Shown: piece by piece, positions 44,909 to 55,829 of the stretch
How the letters are laid out: each line of letters starts with the position of its first letter
Numbering within the stretch: position 1 is the stretch's first letter
The notes under the pieces: model-generated
What the model saw: the letters and a program-made list of their open reading frames with translations, nothing else
Databases searched by the model: none
Told to the model about the DNA's origin: nothing
Assembly (NCBI RefSeq): GCF_010015445.1
Contig: NC_053123.1
Coordinates: 7,834,434 to 7,898,433, forward strand
Length of the DNA: 64,000 nt
Direction: 5' to 3'
Source of the DNA: Perca fluviatilis
Taxonomy: Eukaryota > Chordata > Actinopteri > Perciformes > Percidae
Position numbers and translations under genes: made by a program

Positions 44909-45069
44909 AGGGGTCCGTTTCAGAAAGCAGGTTTAGTGAAAACTGAGTTTGTTAACACTGAGATGATGGAAACTCTGGGTTTTCAGTTTCAGAAAGAGAG
45001 GTTATTTAAACCTGAGAGAGAGGGGTAACTCCAGTCAGTTTCAGAAAGAGAGGGAACTTAACCTCAGAG
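44909..45069 (+). repeat. TIR-element left end (GGGGTCCGTTTCAGAAAGCA)
   Basis: The start GGGGTCCGTTTCAGAAAGCA and repeated GTTTCAGAAAGAGAG words mark one end of a recurring fish element. The hAT at 45070 has inserted into it; sequence resumes at 46358. The far end was not found. Confidence 0.5.
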
Positions 45070-45209
45070 CAGGGCTGGACTGGGACAAAAAATCGGCCCT
45101 GGCATTTTTGGCCCAGGCGGCCCACACCCACCGTGATTGGTCAGACACATTCCCTGCAGATAGTCCTCTTAAAATATGCGTGCATTCTCTGATATGAGTT
45201 GCCTAGTGT

Positions 45210-45500
45210 TCTGCGTTCATGTGATAGTTTTTGATCCTTCAAGAGGGGTCTCAAGACTTATCTGTTGATCTTACACTTAAATAATTCATTCATTCTTAGA
45301 GTTATAATTTGTATATTTATTGTATTTTTATTACTTTTTATTATTGATATTTGATACTGTATTGCCATTATTGTTATTATTATTATTTTGCTTAATATTG
45401 GCTTTAAAAACTGTTTACTGTTAATTGTAACAATGTAAGATTAATATTTTATCGCTTTGGACATAAGTGCCTGCTAAATACAATAACCATAACCATAACC
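45210..45500 (+). mobile_element. LINE 3' tail inserted in the hAT
   Basis: After a short decayed coding end, the segment closes with CGCTTTGGACATAAGTGCCT, GCTAAATACAATAACC and a repeated ATAACC tail. This is the 3' end typical of fish L2-type LINEs and SINEs that share their tails. The left edge is approximate. Confidence 0.5.
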
Positions 45501-45752
45501 CTTCTCAAAAGCTATGATAAAGCTGAGAGTAGTATATGCCCTGGAGAAGAGCACCAATACAAGAGAAGCTAATTAAGCCATTCAAGGAACACTGATGCTT
45601 GTATCAACACTGATTTTATAGATCACACAGACTTTTCAGCTACCCAACAGGCTAACCGCTAGCATTTTGAAATGTAAGCTTAAACAGTTAGGTTACCTGA
45701 CAGCCACTAACTTTAATGTTACAGCCAAACTGCTTGTTATCGTTATGATGTG

Positions 45753-45763
45753 ACACACACACA

Positions 45764-45801
<38 letters not shown>
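45753..45801. repeat. (CA)n microsatellite
   Basis: CA tract with one G interruption. Confidence 0.95.
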
Positions 45802-45802
<1 letters not shown>

Positions 45803-45909
45803 CCTCCCTCCCTTCCTGAGAGTCCCTGTTAATTTGCCTACTCCTTACCACATCGTCCTCTACTCTCTCTTCCATCTTTTCCTCACTCGCTCCCATGGCC
45901 CTGTCATGG

Positions 45910-46134
45910 TCACTCAGCTTCTTCCCTGTCATGATGCTGTTTCTGCTTCTCTGTATAGCCAGCCACCTCTCCTCCTTCCTCTACTTCAAGTAATGCTGAT
46001 GTTGAAGCAGCTACTACAGCCCCAAACATGTCAGAAATGTTGGCACATTTTGAGGAATCCGCCTGTAGATTCTCAATCTTGTTCTCCTGTAATTTCTCTG
46101 CACCTCCCTTGCACTTTGGTGGTCGTTTGTCCAT
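45910..46134 (-). pseudogene. hAT transposase N-terminus remnant
   Basis: From a Met at 46134 on minus: MDKRPPKCKGGAEKLQENKI, then SSKCANISDMF. The pattern basic start, GGAEKL, lysine/glutamate-rich helix, KC..I.DMF is the N-terminus of a hAT protein group in which a zinc finger follows. It lies about 220 bp inside the right TIR, where a 5' coding start is expected. It stops after about 74 residues with no finger or catalytic part. Confidence 0.55.
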
Positions 46135-46365
46135 TTTAACGTGGATGCTAAACTTCCAGCATATTTTCAGCCTGGAGTGGTTCCTGGATTTGATTGGGTC
46201 AGGCCAATGCCAATAAAGAAAATTAACCAATGGGCCACTGTGAGTTCTTTATGGGCCTGCCCGGCCAAAAAAATAAAAAAGGCCTATTTATATCGGCGAT
46301 TCGGCCCAAAAGTGCGTCGGCCCACCGAGAAAATGCCAGATGGCCAGTCCAGCCCTGCCTCAGAG

Positions 46366-47196
46366 TCAGTTACTATGGAAGAAGCTGTATTACTTCACAG
46401 GGAGTTAAACATACATCGGGAGATGATATTGAGGCCCCGACTATAGATGCATTTTCATCTCCAGATACTAGCCTACCTATTTGAGCGGTATGGTTTTTCT
46501 TCCCAGTCTATCAAATATGTAGCCTACATAACCTTATCGTCCTCATATCACTAACATTACCCATCGTGGACATGCTCTTACATCCCAGCACATTCTTTGT
46601 GTCGCATTACGTTTTTGCAAACATCACTTTTCTTTACACCACTGGTGATGCGGAGCATATTAGTAAAGCCACTGTATAGCAAAGTGCCGTCAGAAGAATT
46701 TAACTCGCTCTGAAACGTTTTCTAAACATTTTTGGAGTGTTCCCTGGACACAAACCAGTGAGAACCATTAAAAAGGAGTTTGAAATAAAAGATTTTGAAT
46801 TATAATTCTGTTAATGAAGGTGCTGCAGCCTCAGAATGTGATTAGAAGGCCTAGGACTTTTTTCCCCTAGTATTGCACCTAAATTAAATAGATTATAGAT
46901 TCAATGCCATTTCACCAGTAATATTATACTTATGATTAAATATGATATTAATACACTCTATTGGAACTTACGCATTTACTCTAGCAGCAATTTTCTCCCA
47001 CGCAAATTCTTGCTTTTTTAACGAAATATATGTTCAAACTCACTGTATGTGCGCATGAGTATTGCTCCTTTCATTAAGCACTTGTCTGGACAGTTGTGCA
47101 CACTGGTCTTTGTAGACCAAATAGCATATTTGTCTCAACGGATAGATTATCAGTCTAAACCTTGCAACAATCTAACTCTAAAGCGAGGACCCTATG
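46366..47196. other. Non-coding, no recognised gene
   Basis: AT-rich sequence. The first about 85 bp continue the element interrupted at 45070. Confidence 0.35.
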
Positions 47197-47376
47197 TACT
47201 TCCGGGATTGCTCCGGTGCTGCAGGAAATGCTGCCGGATGCATGTCTTTTCGCTGATGTCCGTTTCCTTCTGCTTTCTTTGTGTTAAAATTTTAAACTCT
47301 AGTGGATTTATGAGGACTATGGTTAACTCCTCCTCAGATCTCTGCAGGGTAAATCCAGACAGCTTGCTAGACTGAG
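47197..47376 (-). mobile_element. TAGTCTCGC MITE, copy 3 (minus, partial)
   Basis: On minus: TGTCTGGATTTACCCTGCAG, GATCTGAGGAGGAGTTAACC and CACCGGAGCAATCCCGGAAG, the second half of copies 1 and 4. The first half is missing. Confidence 0.65.
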
Positions 47377-47464
47377 GGTGGCTGATTTTTAATTTGCTGT
47401 TTGACAATATGATGACACTCAGCGCTACTAGAGGTCAAAAACTCCACAGGGAGCCGATGAGGTA

Positions 47465-48045
47465 AGTTCATTTTGGGAAATATGCTAATTTATAGGCTAG
47501 TTGCTTTCTTGCTGAGAGTTTAAAGAAGCAGTGTGTAAGGTTTAATGGCATCTAGCAGTGCAGATTACATCCAACTGAACACACCTCCGCTCACCCTTCC
47601 CTTTCCAAACGTTTAGAGAACCTACGTTGGCCTTCAGGTAACGTAAAAACGGCAGTTTTGTGTGTCCATTCTGGGCTACTGTATAACATTGCGGTGCAAC
47701 ATGGTGGGCTCCGTGGAAGAGGACACGCTCCCTATGTAGATATGAAGGGCTCATTCTAAGCTAACGAAAAAACGATGATTCTTAGTTTCAGGTGATTATA
47801 CACATTACTATTCCATTCCTGCCAATAGATCCCCCTAAATCCTACACACTGGCCCATTCTGATGAGAATATTGATACCATTCCCATGTCTGTATGCTAAA
47901 TATGAAGCTGCTTCCCCCTATTTTTAGTGCGTATGCTACAAACAGGCATCTGGCAGTAGATTCATATAAGACACGGACAGAGAGGTATCAATCTTCTCAT
48001 CTAACACTTGGTAAGAAAGCAAGTAACTATTAGTTACCAAAATGT
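47465..48045. mobile_element. Palindromic MITE with long arms, split by another MITE
   Basis: The left arm starts TTCATTTTGGGAAATATGCT and goes on after 47851 with GATGAGAATATTGATACCAT. The right arm, 47960-48045, is its inverted form (GGTATCAATCTTCTCATCTA then AAGAAAGCAAGTAAC). Such long-armed foldback MITEs are common in fish. A lone arm lies at 10940-11015. Confidence 0.6.
47529..47851 (+). mobile_element. CAGTGTGTA MITE nested in the palindromic MITE
   Basis: The ends CAGTGTGTAAGGTTTA and TAAATCCTACACACTG are inverted repeats. The interior shows CGTTCTGGGCTACTGT-like and TGGAAGAGGACACGCTCCCT blocks in the order of a well-known fish MITE. No target duplication was resolved. Confidence 0.8.
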
Positions 48046-48299
48046 TGATTTAACAATTCAGTTATTTCTTTTTTTATGAAAGGAGAGGTCATTGATTAAA
48101 ATAAAAAGAATAAGAAGATAAGAAAAGGTGCAATTGGAAATCAGAAAAGGTGGGTATTACTATCAGAAATTTTTTTGTGTCCTGTAGGCAATTCCTGGGG
48201 TGCTACGGAAAATGTCAATTCTCAACTCACATGCCATTATCTAACGTATTCTCTGTGTTTAAAAAAAAAAAGTATTAGTTTCATGAAGTTGACCTTTGC

Positions 48300-48620
48300 C
48301 CTTTAGAAAACCATTGGACCATTCCCGTGACCTCATATCCTCAGATCTCTGAGCAGCAGGTCTCATGAGTTAGCAGCCTGTGTTCAGGATCAAAGGGAAG
48401 ATGCATTCCTCTTGCACTTTTCTCGCTGGTTCCATGGCAGATGAAGAATGAAACATGGCCTGCTTATTGAATAACCGCATCGACGCTTGTGGCTAAGTAC
48501 GCTTGTGATCTTTCAAATTAAACTGATGGATCATGACAGCACATGGCAAAACGGATTTGGGATGTCAGGGTAGAGGCTCGCCACAGCCATCAGATGAACA
48601 GTTTCCATAACAAATGTGAC
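48300..48620. promoter_or_regulatory. Candidate conserved regulatory block
   Basis: Even-composition, non-repeat and non-coding; TCAAATTAAACTGATGG near 48515. A weak call from texture alone. Confidence 0.2.
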
Positions 48621-49527
48621 TGAAAACTCATAAAATTATGATAATGATTAGGTAGTGTAATAAAATCTGTATATATCAAATCACCTTTTGTATTGCTATG
48701 CTGCGCTGCGGGCTATCAGTAACTATAGAAGACTGGAATAGGAGTGATGTGGAAATGATTTTTTTTCGAGAAGAAAAGAAATAATATAAATGAAGAATTC
48801 CCATGTGGGTGAAATCAAAATGTCCGCTATTATTTTTGTCATGGTGGTGTGAGCTGTAATCATAACTCCTTGTGATGACTGCCATACCTGGAAGATATGA
48901 AAGAAGAAAGGAATGGTTTCTATCTTAAATAACAAAAAAATGTTGTGGCAGCAATAATACAAACCTACAGTATTGGTTTGATCACATGTGACGTGACGAA
49001 AAACTTTTATTTTCTGTCTTTTGTCTGTGGACATTTTGCAGAGGTAAAGGAAGAAGAAAGCAAGAGCGAAACAAAAGGAGCAACAAAAGGAAAATAGCAA
49101 AGGAATAGGGTATAAAGAATGACACCCAGAACGTATGCTTCATCTGAGTGACAAGTCTCATAAATGTTTTTATGTGATCTCCCAAGAAAGCAGGTCTAGG
49201 CAGGTGTCAAAAAAATAAGTGGCAGAGATGGAAAGAGTGAGAGGTTGGGGGGGAGAGGTAGAGTGTAGGAACTCTCTCTGGATTTATAGTGGAAATCAAC
49301 CAGTGGTTAACTAATTTTAATGTAAGAGGTTTAAGTTTCTGATGGTTGGTATATCTGTTCATGCAACAAGTCCTTCAAATTAAACGACAAAATACTTTGT
49401 TGGCCCTTGCCCTTCAGAACGACACATAAGCGTTTTTCTAACATCGTCTTTTCAAATTGATCTGACGTTAATGCTATAGGTCAACGTTTGATTAGGTTTA
49501 ACACATGCCGACTTTGTTTGGGTTAAA
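48621..49527. other. Non-coding, no recognised gene
   Basis: Minus frames 48676-49185 are AT-rich and overlapping, with no domain. Confidence 0.35.
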
Positions 49528-49538
49528 ATTGGGTTAGG

Positions 49539-49698
49539 GGTGGCCGGGTTCGCTCAGTTGATAGAGCAGGCGCACATGTATAGAGCTGTATGCCTCGAAG
49601 CATTTCCTGCATGTCTTCCCCCTCTCTCTCCCCTTTCATATCTAGCTGTCCTTTCCATTAAAGGCTGAAATGCCTAAAATAAATCTTTAAAAAAAAAC
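49539..49698 (+). mobile_element. tRNA-derived SINE, copy A, B box deleted
   Basis: The head GTGGCCGGGTTCGCTCAGTT with the A-box region TTGATAGAGCAGGCGC is followed by TTTCCTGCATGTCTTCCCCC and an A-rich 3' end. Direct repeats ATTGGGTTAGG (49528-49538) and ATTGTGTTAGG (49699-49709) mark the target duplication, 10 of 11 matching. Against copy B (57771-57966), the piece with the B box GGTTCGAATCC is missing, so internal Pol III transcription should be lost. Confidence 0.8.
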
Positions 49699-49717
49699 AT
49701 TGTGTTAGGAGACCATT

Positions 49718-50095
49718 AGTCTCGCTTTGCCAGACCATCCACTTGCTGCGGAGCGAAGGAGGGTCTGGCTACGCCACACAGCATTCCAGGTTGGGAAAAA
49801 AACGTGCTCTGGTTTATTGGCATTTCTTTAAACCAATCCCAATCGTAAGCTCCGCACAGAGCCGCTGTAAAATATTTGTGCGAGCGAAAACTCAGATTGG
49901 ACAGATAGTCTAGCAAGCTGTCTGGATTTACCCTGCAGAGATCTGAGGAGCAGTTAACTATAGTCCTCAGAAATCCACCGGAGGTTAGAATTCCAACACA
50001 AAGAAAGCCGAAGGAAGGTGAAAATACATGCGACTGGCGGAATTTCCTGCGGCACCGGAGCAATCCCGGAAGTGGAACGTCAAGGAAATAGACTA
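49718..50095 (+). mobile_element. TAGTCTCGC MITE, copy 4
   Basis: The fullest clean copy: TAGTCTCGCTTTGCCAGACC, CGTGCTCTGGTTTATTGGCA, AGATTGGACAGATAGTCTAG, TGTCTGGATTTACCCTGCAG and GCACCGGAGCAATCCCGGAA, ending ATAGACTA. Flanks GACCAT on both sides suggest the target duplication, with a few bases of uncertainty. It starts nine bases after the SINE copy A duplication. Confidence 0.75.
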
Positions 50096-50440
50096 GGGGA
50101 CCATTGTCATCATGGTTCAACACATCTACATGCTATATTGGGTTCGTATGACATCCCACAAAAACGTACGCACAACAATTTGTACGATATCCTACGAAAT
50201 TACTGCGACTGTTGGCTGGTCAGGTGACGACTGGTCACATGACAGTGAAGTTTAGTAGAGATAAGGTGACTGGGATACAGGGCACTGCGAGGTGATGCTC
50301 CTTTCAGTGGCCGTTGCAATGGAGTTTAGCTGTCCGATCATCGTTGACATCATGCGGCTGCGTCAATAAAGTTTAGGCACCAAAATGTTTTAAGATTAGA
50401 AAAAAAGATTATGGTTTGGATTAAAACACCGGTCCCCTTA
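50096..50440. repeat. Interspersed repeat fragment
   Basis: TTGGGTTCGTATGACATCCC, CGACTGTTGGCTGGTCAGGT and TTTAGGCACCAAAATG are recurring fish repeat words. No TIRs were resolved. Confidence 0.4.
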
Positions 50441-50455
50441 AGTAGTACTCCTGAT

Positions 50456-50614
50456 CAGGGGCGTAGCACAAAATTCTGGGCCCTGTAGAAAGGCATTATC
50501 TATTGGCCCCTCCCGACATCTACAGCAATTCATTCTAGCATCTTTTTGGACCCTCCTCACATGAGGGCCCTGGGTACTCAGTCCCATTTACCCAACCCCA
50601 ATCCGACACCCCTG
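50456..50614. mobile_element. Short hAT-type MITE, 159 bp
   Basis: The ends CAGGGGCGTAGCA and, inverted, CAGGGGTGTCGGA are imperfect TIRs with hAT-style CAG starts. The flanks do not match, so the duplication has decayed or an edge is lost. Confidence 0.55.
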
Positions 50615-50722
50615 CCCCCCTATACATGAACACTCATTTCCTGGGTGTAAGTTTTCAAACTCAGGCGCAACACAACTCATTTCACATATGTAAGGAAGAT
50701 TCTGGAGACCTTGATGAATTAC

Positions 50723-50775
50723 CAGACGTGTATAAAGTACTAGAGACCCATACTTGAGTAAAAGTACAACACAGA
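50723..50775 (+). repeat. MITE end fragment
   Basis: GTGTATAAAGTACTAGAGAC then CATACTTGAGTAAAAGTAC is one end of a recurring fish MITE; the rest is absent. Confidence 0.5.
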
Positions 50776-50794
50776 AGCATTTAATAAACACTTA

Positions 50795-51240
50795 ATTGAG
50801 GTGAAAGTCTTGTGTTTTCCCCGGGACACCAACTCTGCTTCCTGGCTCGTTTTATAACCCTCCACCTGAACCTCCTACCTACTCTACGCGGACCAAAGCG
50901 GACTTTTTTTTTTTACAGCAGCAGTCAATGTGGTGCATACAGTAATAAATACGTGGAATACAATTACAGCGCATTACTTATCATAGCTATATGTACAAAT
51001 GGTTTATGTGAACAGCCTGCATGGTTGCAATAATAACCACTTGTTTGTGATTAGGGACAATTGTGGTTGTGGTTAAGAGAAACCTACGTTGACGGTCAGT
51101 ACAACGGGAAACAACAGTGTTTTCCTGTGTCAAAGTCTGACGTCTTGTTGACCCATCCCCCCTCGACCGCTTCCCTCTACAGACTTTGTGCCTCTATAAC
51201 TTCTCATCATTTCCTCCATTACTCCTGGTGTAGACAATAG
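50795..51240 (+). repeat. Composite repeat with the GTGAAAGTC module twice
   Basis: GGTGAAAGTCTTGTGTTTTC at 50799 and CAAAGTCTGACGTCTTGTTG near 51132 are two diverged copies of the module seen at 36134. CAGCAGCAGTCAATGTGGTG lies between. No coding content. Confidence 0.4.
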
Positions 51241-53099
51241 CTATAAATCCTACCGCCACTTAAGGGCTTTATCACTTGTAAACTATGTAAACATATGTCT
51301 GACATTTTCCTTTGGAGGGTCTTCGTGTTAACTGCCCAGCTTTCTTCAAAAAATATCCTACTGCGTTTGCTTTGTGTGTTTCAGAGAAGGTAATACATTA
51401 GTACATGACGCTGGGGGTCAATGGCAGTACCACCAGATATCTACTGTGGAGTTTTTGATTTTACAGTACAAAACAACAAAAACCAATATTAAGAGCAATA
51501 CGGTTATTGATCGCGCTGCAGCAGACCATTTAAACTCTCCATTGACTTATAACGTCAGCGGAACAACTGTAACATTTTACAACAATGGCAAGAACACATC
51601 TTATTACAGAGCATATAACAGAGAGCGCAATGTCGCCAAATGCTTCCCTTCATCTTTGTCACGTTATTTAAAGCAGAATATATTTTACTTTGATCGGCCC
51701 TCGTATGTAGACATGAGATTTTGAGCACCTTTGAAATTTTGTTTCTCTGCAGGGAGCCTTTGAACATGCCCGAATCTTTCCATGTAAGATCTCAGAGTGG
51801 GAGAAATAGCAACAAAGCTGCTATTGACAGGAGGAGCTGCGGCTGAATCTAAGAAAATGTCAGAGCTGTCAGGAATTTAGAAACACTCCTCTGTGCATGG
51901 AAAAAGACAGGATTTGGCTTAAAAGAGTGTTTTTTTATTTGGAACACTTGATCTTGTACAGAAACAGCTCCTACTCCATGTGAAGAACAGTGAATAACAC
52001 TTAATATATACTTTACCTTCAGTACCTTTTCATGTAGTTTATAGTTATCAAAAAAGACGGGGGGCCAAGAGTTTTCTCTTTTTATTTGTCTTTAGATAGA
52101 GTTTCACATGTGACATGACGAAAAAAAAATTACACGGGGCTTAGGCTTATGAAATGTGTGAATATGAGCGAACAGCTATAAATCAACAGTAATTAATTAG
52201 GCACTTTTCCTCCTTGCTGTACACAATAAACATCCATGTTTGTTAGGGATTTAAACGTGCAAATACACATAATGTTGCTGGATTCAATAGGCATTAGCTC
52301 TCTAACATTCTGCCCCTCACAGATTTATAAGGCAATATAATACAGTATGTGATGCATGTTTTCTGCCCCCAAGTGGCCAAAAAATCTATTAATGTAGCTT
52401 TATGAAAACATTTCAATCTTTATACCTAAATTGCATACCTGATATGCCAAACAAATAAACATGAATTTCAAAACTCCACTGCCAGTATGTTTGTGACAAG
52501 TGCTTCTGCTTTTGTGCGACCGCAGCAGATGTGTTTAGCTATAGCCGAGTCAGGGTACAGTTTTGGCGTTAACTTCATAGCACAGTCAAGCGATCTGTAT
52601 GACTGTTGGGGGGGGTCACACAGTTGAACACAGAGGTCAGCTCAGCAGCAGCTATTTTATTATACATGGTACACGTCATCCTCCCGCTTAAAGAAGGATG
52701 AGACCAAAGCTTTGTGCTGTTAGTTATACTGTACCGGTATGTAGTTTGCTGCTGGCATGCAGCCTGATGTCTGCATCCCCCCCCCCCCCGTGTGAAATTC
52801 CAAACTCCTACATACTGTATATCACAAAACGCTTTGTTTGCATCACGTGAAACTGCAGTAATGAAGGGGTATTTCCCTACCCTGTCCTCCTGGTACCTGC
52901 AGAGACATTTTTGCTTTTTAGCTACGTGTTCATCGGATCCTGGGACACTAGCCTGAGCCTCCATTTCAACAATGAATGAATGAATGAATGAATGAAAAAT
53001 AGCAATGCGTGTTATCAAAATTCGCACCTAGCCGCCTATTGCAGCCAATGAGCTGCCGACGGGAACTGGCTGCAGGACGACTCAATCACCATGATTATG
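51241..53099. other. Non-coding; unique-looking, with simple repeats
   Basis: The plus frame 51374-51724 (116 codons) lacks a motif. 52130-52350 has conserved-element texture with CAGTAATTAATTAGGCAC near 52188. There is a C run at 52777-52789 and an AATG tract at 52971-52996. No gene supported. Confidence 0.35.
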
Positions 53100-53902
53100 C
53101 TGCCCGTTTTCTTAAAAAATGCGATGGAATATGCGGGATATTTATGCAATTTTATGCGATGAAATTGCGGGAACTTGCAAAAATTGCGGGAACTTGCAAA
53201 AATTGCGGGAACTTGCAAAAACTGCAGTTTGATGAAAAAGAGAAGAAAAATTGATTCCCCCAACACCCTGCTTTTTTTAAACTTAATTTCCAAAAATAGT
53301 TTACAGATATTCAGTCATTGCAATAAGTAAACAAATAAGATTTAAAAAAAATACATACAAATATTATAATATTAAAGTAAAAATAAAAGTAGCCTAATAG
53401 TCTAAACAGAGGGAAATAAAAGATACAAAAGAGACAGACTTTCAAAAATCGTTAATAATATAGACAGCAGGAGCACTTAAACAAAGAAATTTGAGTAGAC
53501 ATCAGATATTAAGATAGCTTTCTTATTGGATACCAACTTAAGAGACTCAAAGTACATGTCAAATTCAACCTCCAACACCTGCTTTTCGATGATGTTCACG
53601 TCGCGTAATTACTTCACTTCATAACGTTCCCATGGCAACAGGGGAAAATGGCTGCTCTTGTGTGAAGTGAAGTAAACGCAACGTTCTCTTAATACATCCA
53701 TGGATATATGTGACTTTTTTGCAACGAAAATGCGGGGATTGTGAAATCATGCAAGCACCGCATATTTTGCGCGGAAATCGGCAATTTATGCCGCGAAAGT
53801 GCGGCATATTTGAAAATATGCGCCCCCGCATGAATATGCGGACTTTGGCTGATTATGCATTGAATTATGAGATCACATAATCGCGTTTTTCTGGAGGGAC
53901 TG
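53100..53902 (-). mobile_element. hAT-type element, CAGTCCCTCCAGAAAA end
   Basis: On minus the block starts CAGTCCCTCCAGAAAAACGC, then GATTATGTGATCTC, the terminus of a common fish element rich in TGCGGG/GCAAA words. Three perfect copies of TTGCGGGAACTTGCAAAAA lie at 53165-53221. The far end is degraded, so the left edge is approximate. No transposase. Confidence 0.6.
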
Positions 53903-54005
53903 TAATTTTCGGGAAAATTAGGGCAGGATTTGGGACTGCTTTTTCAGGAATTTTTCAGCGGATTTCAGGACTGTCCCGAATTTTTCAGGACGTCTGGTCA
54001 CCCTA
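53903..54005 (-). mobile_element. hAT end, AGGGTGACCAGACGT family
   Basis: On minus: TAGGGTGACCAGACGTCCTG followed by AAAAATTCGGGACAGTCC. It has the same terminal motif as the element at 29727-30578. The left part is lost or displaced by the adjoining element. Confidence 0.6.
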
Positions 54006-54402
54006 TATCTGACCATATGGAAGTGTTTAATCAGGTGATCTCTAAAGGGCACGGGGATGAGTGCACCAAGCATAGCTTCGAATTATTTTTGTTTGAATTA
54101 GTCAGGTTTGCCATAAAGGATAGTAGTTCATATTGTTCATTTAGATTAATGGTTTAAAAAGTCGAAATAAGTTGCAATTTGACGGCGTGAATAATATTTT
54201 AAAAAGTTTTCTGTAATGACAGAACGGGCAGAAGTTACTGAATTGTTAACTAATAAACAAATTAGCCAAAGTGATAGGTTTCATTTTATTAGTCATGTCA
54301 GAAAAACCTACCACTAGTTTAACTTTCTTACCCCTATTACAGCTTCTGAAAGTAATTTATTTAATTTATTAACATTACAGACATATAACGCCATTATTCA
54401 TA
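54006..54402. other. Non-coding spacer
   Basis: AT-rich, no supported feature. Confidence 0.4.
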
Positions 54403-54526
54403 TGGAGTTATTTTTATTTCTTTATAACCCAAGCAAAAAAAAAAGGTTTGAGAGCATATTTCTCTCACGGCAATCAAAACATTTATTTTATTTGCTTGGG
54501 TTATATAAGAAACAAAAATAACTCCA
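54403..54526. repeat. Long inverted repeat, 35-bp arms, 53-bp loop
   Basis: The arm 54403-54437 (TGGAGTTATTTTT ... AACCCAAGCAAA) pairs with 54491-54526 with one mismatch and one single-base bulge. The loop holds a second small stem GAGAG/CTCTC. It is either a foldback MITE or a transcribed hairpin. Confidence 0.85.
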
Positions 54527-55139
54527 CAGTTTCACAATTAATTGTGTGTGTGTTTCATAGCCAACTGCAATAACTGCATAAGCCACAAACCATGGCAACA
54601 AGTGTGTCCCAGCCATGTGCAACATTTTGTTACTTAGTAACAAAAAGAAAAACAGTTTCCGTTGTGTTGTGGTGCTGCTTGCAGCGTGTTTCTGTCTTTA
54701 GTTGTGTTTTTTGCTAAATGCTGCGCATGTGTCGTCAAATTGTTGAAGATGCTTACTTATTTTGCTTGTGTTTGGTCTATTTGCATGTGTTTTCTTAATT
54801 TGCAGTGCTTTGAGCTCTCAGGGCCACCGTAGTCCTGACACATTACAACATCTGCATGAACTGGTGTGGCTCATAGTCTTGATTACACACAGCAAGTAAA
54901 TTGGAATATGAAATTCCCTGCAACCTCATATAAAAAAAAATCATAATATCGAAAACATGTTCTGACTTAGGCTACTGATTTACATTGATCAGCGACTTTT
55001 AACAGCACTTTTGAATGGGCTTCATAAATTAAACAGAAAACACATGTATTGAATCACATATGAGTGTATGTATGAATGTATATAAGATTACTTTCTTTCT
55101 TAGAAAACATGAAGTTGTCTTTTCTTTAAAAGTGTTTAC
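54527..55139. other. Non-coding, no recognised gene
   Basis: Nothing supported. Confidence 0.4.
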
Positions 55140-55490
55140 CAACAACAGCCATAAGATCATAGTGCTCCTGTCTCTGCACATTAAATATTATTACTGTGAT
55201 CAACTTCATCATTGCATATTCACAACAGCAAGCCTAATGGAGCTTGTTGGGCGCTCTCCTTCGGCTTACATTGATCTAGGATATGTTAGTCGGAGAGGCT
55301 GGGTGTTGCATGGCGATCGGAGTAGTATTTGTGTGCGTTATAGCTTTGACAAGTACAACAAAACCTGGGGGGGAACAAGTAAGTGCATCCGCCTTTTCTC
55401 CAACCTCTACCCAATTAAAGAGAATGAAAAATCCATGATCGCTCATTAGATGGGTACAGATGGCTAATGAGCTGATATTTAAAACTTGTC
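55140..55490. promoter_or_regulatory. Candidate conserved regulatory block
   Basis: Non-repeat, even-composition sequence with ACATTAAATATTATTACTGT near 55178 and ATGGCTAATGAGCTGATATT near 55459. A plus frame 55060-55449 crosses it, but I recognise no domain. A short exon cannot be fully excluded. Confidence 0.25.
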
Positions 55491-55629
55491 ACGTGCCACG
55501 TCTCTCTCTCTCATTCTCTCCCAGTGTCTCTGCCTCTTTCTCTCTTTTTCTTTCTGTCTTTGGCTGCCCTCCAGGACAGAGCACCAGGGTGCCAATATTG
55601 CTCTGCATCAGCAAAATGTCAGCCAGGAA

Positions 55630-55688
55630 CACGCACGCATGCACGCACGCATGCACGCACACACACACGCATGCACGCATGCACGCAC
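55630..55688. repeat. (GCAC/ATGC)n tetranucleotide tract
   Basis: GCACGCATGCACGCAC units with a short CA tract in the middle. Confidence 0.9.
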
Positions 55689-55829
55689 AGGATCCAGACT
55701 GCATATCCCCAATTCCATCATGTGAAAGGACCCATTCAAGATGGACAACCTTAATTTGACTCTGGTAATATAGGTTTATAATAGGGTATATGACTCGAAT
55801 TAACTATTTCACTTGTGTCTGTAATTATG

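Larger units (their letters stand above)
45070..46357 (-). mobile_element. hAT element, 1,288 bp, with perfect target duplication
   Basis: The TIR CAGGGCTGGACTGG is present at the left, and the same 14 bases on minus at the right end. CCTCAGAG flanks both sides (45062-45069 and 46358-46365), a perfect 8-bp duplication. It contains a transposase N-terminus on minus (46134 down to 45910), a LINE tail (45210-45500) and a CA tract (45753-45801). The rest of the transposase is missing. Confidence 0.85.

Noticed and set aside
48723..49185. Minus frames rich in Phe/Leu suggesting a membrane protein
   Set aside because: AT-rich composition alone explains the hydrophobic residues; overlapping phases and no motif.
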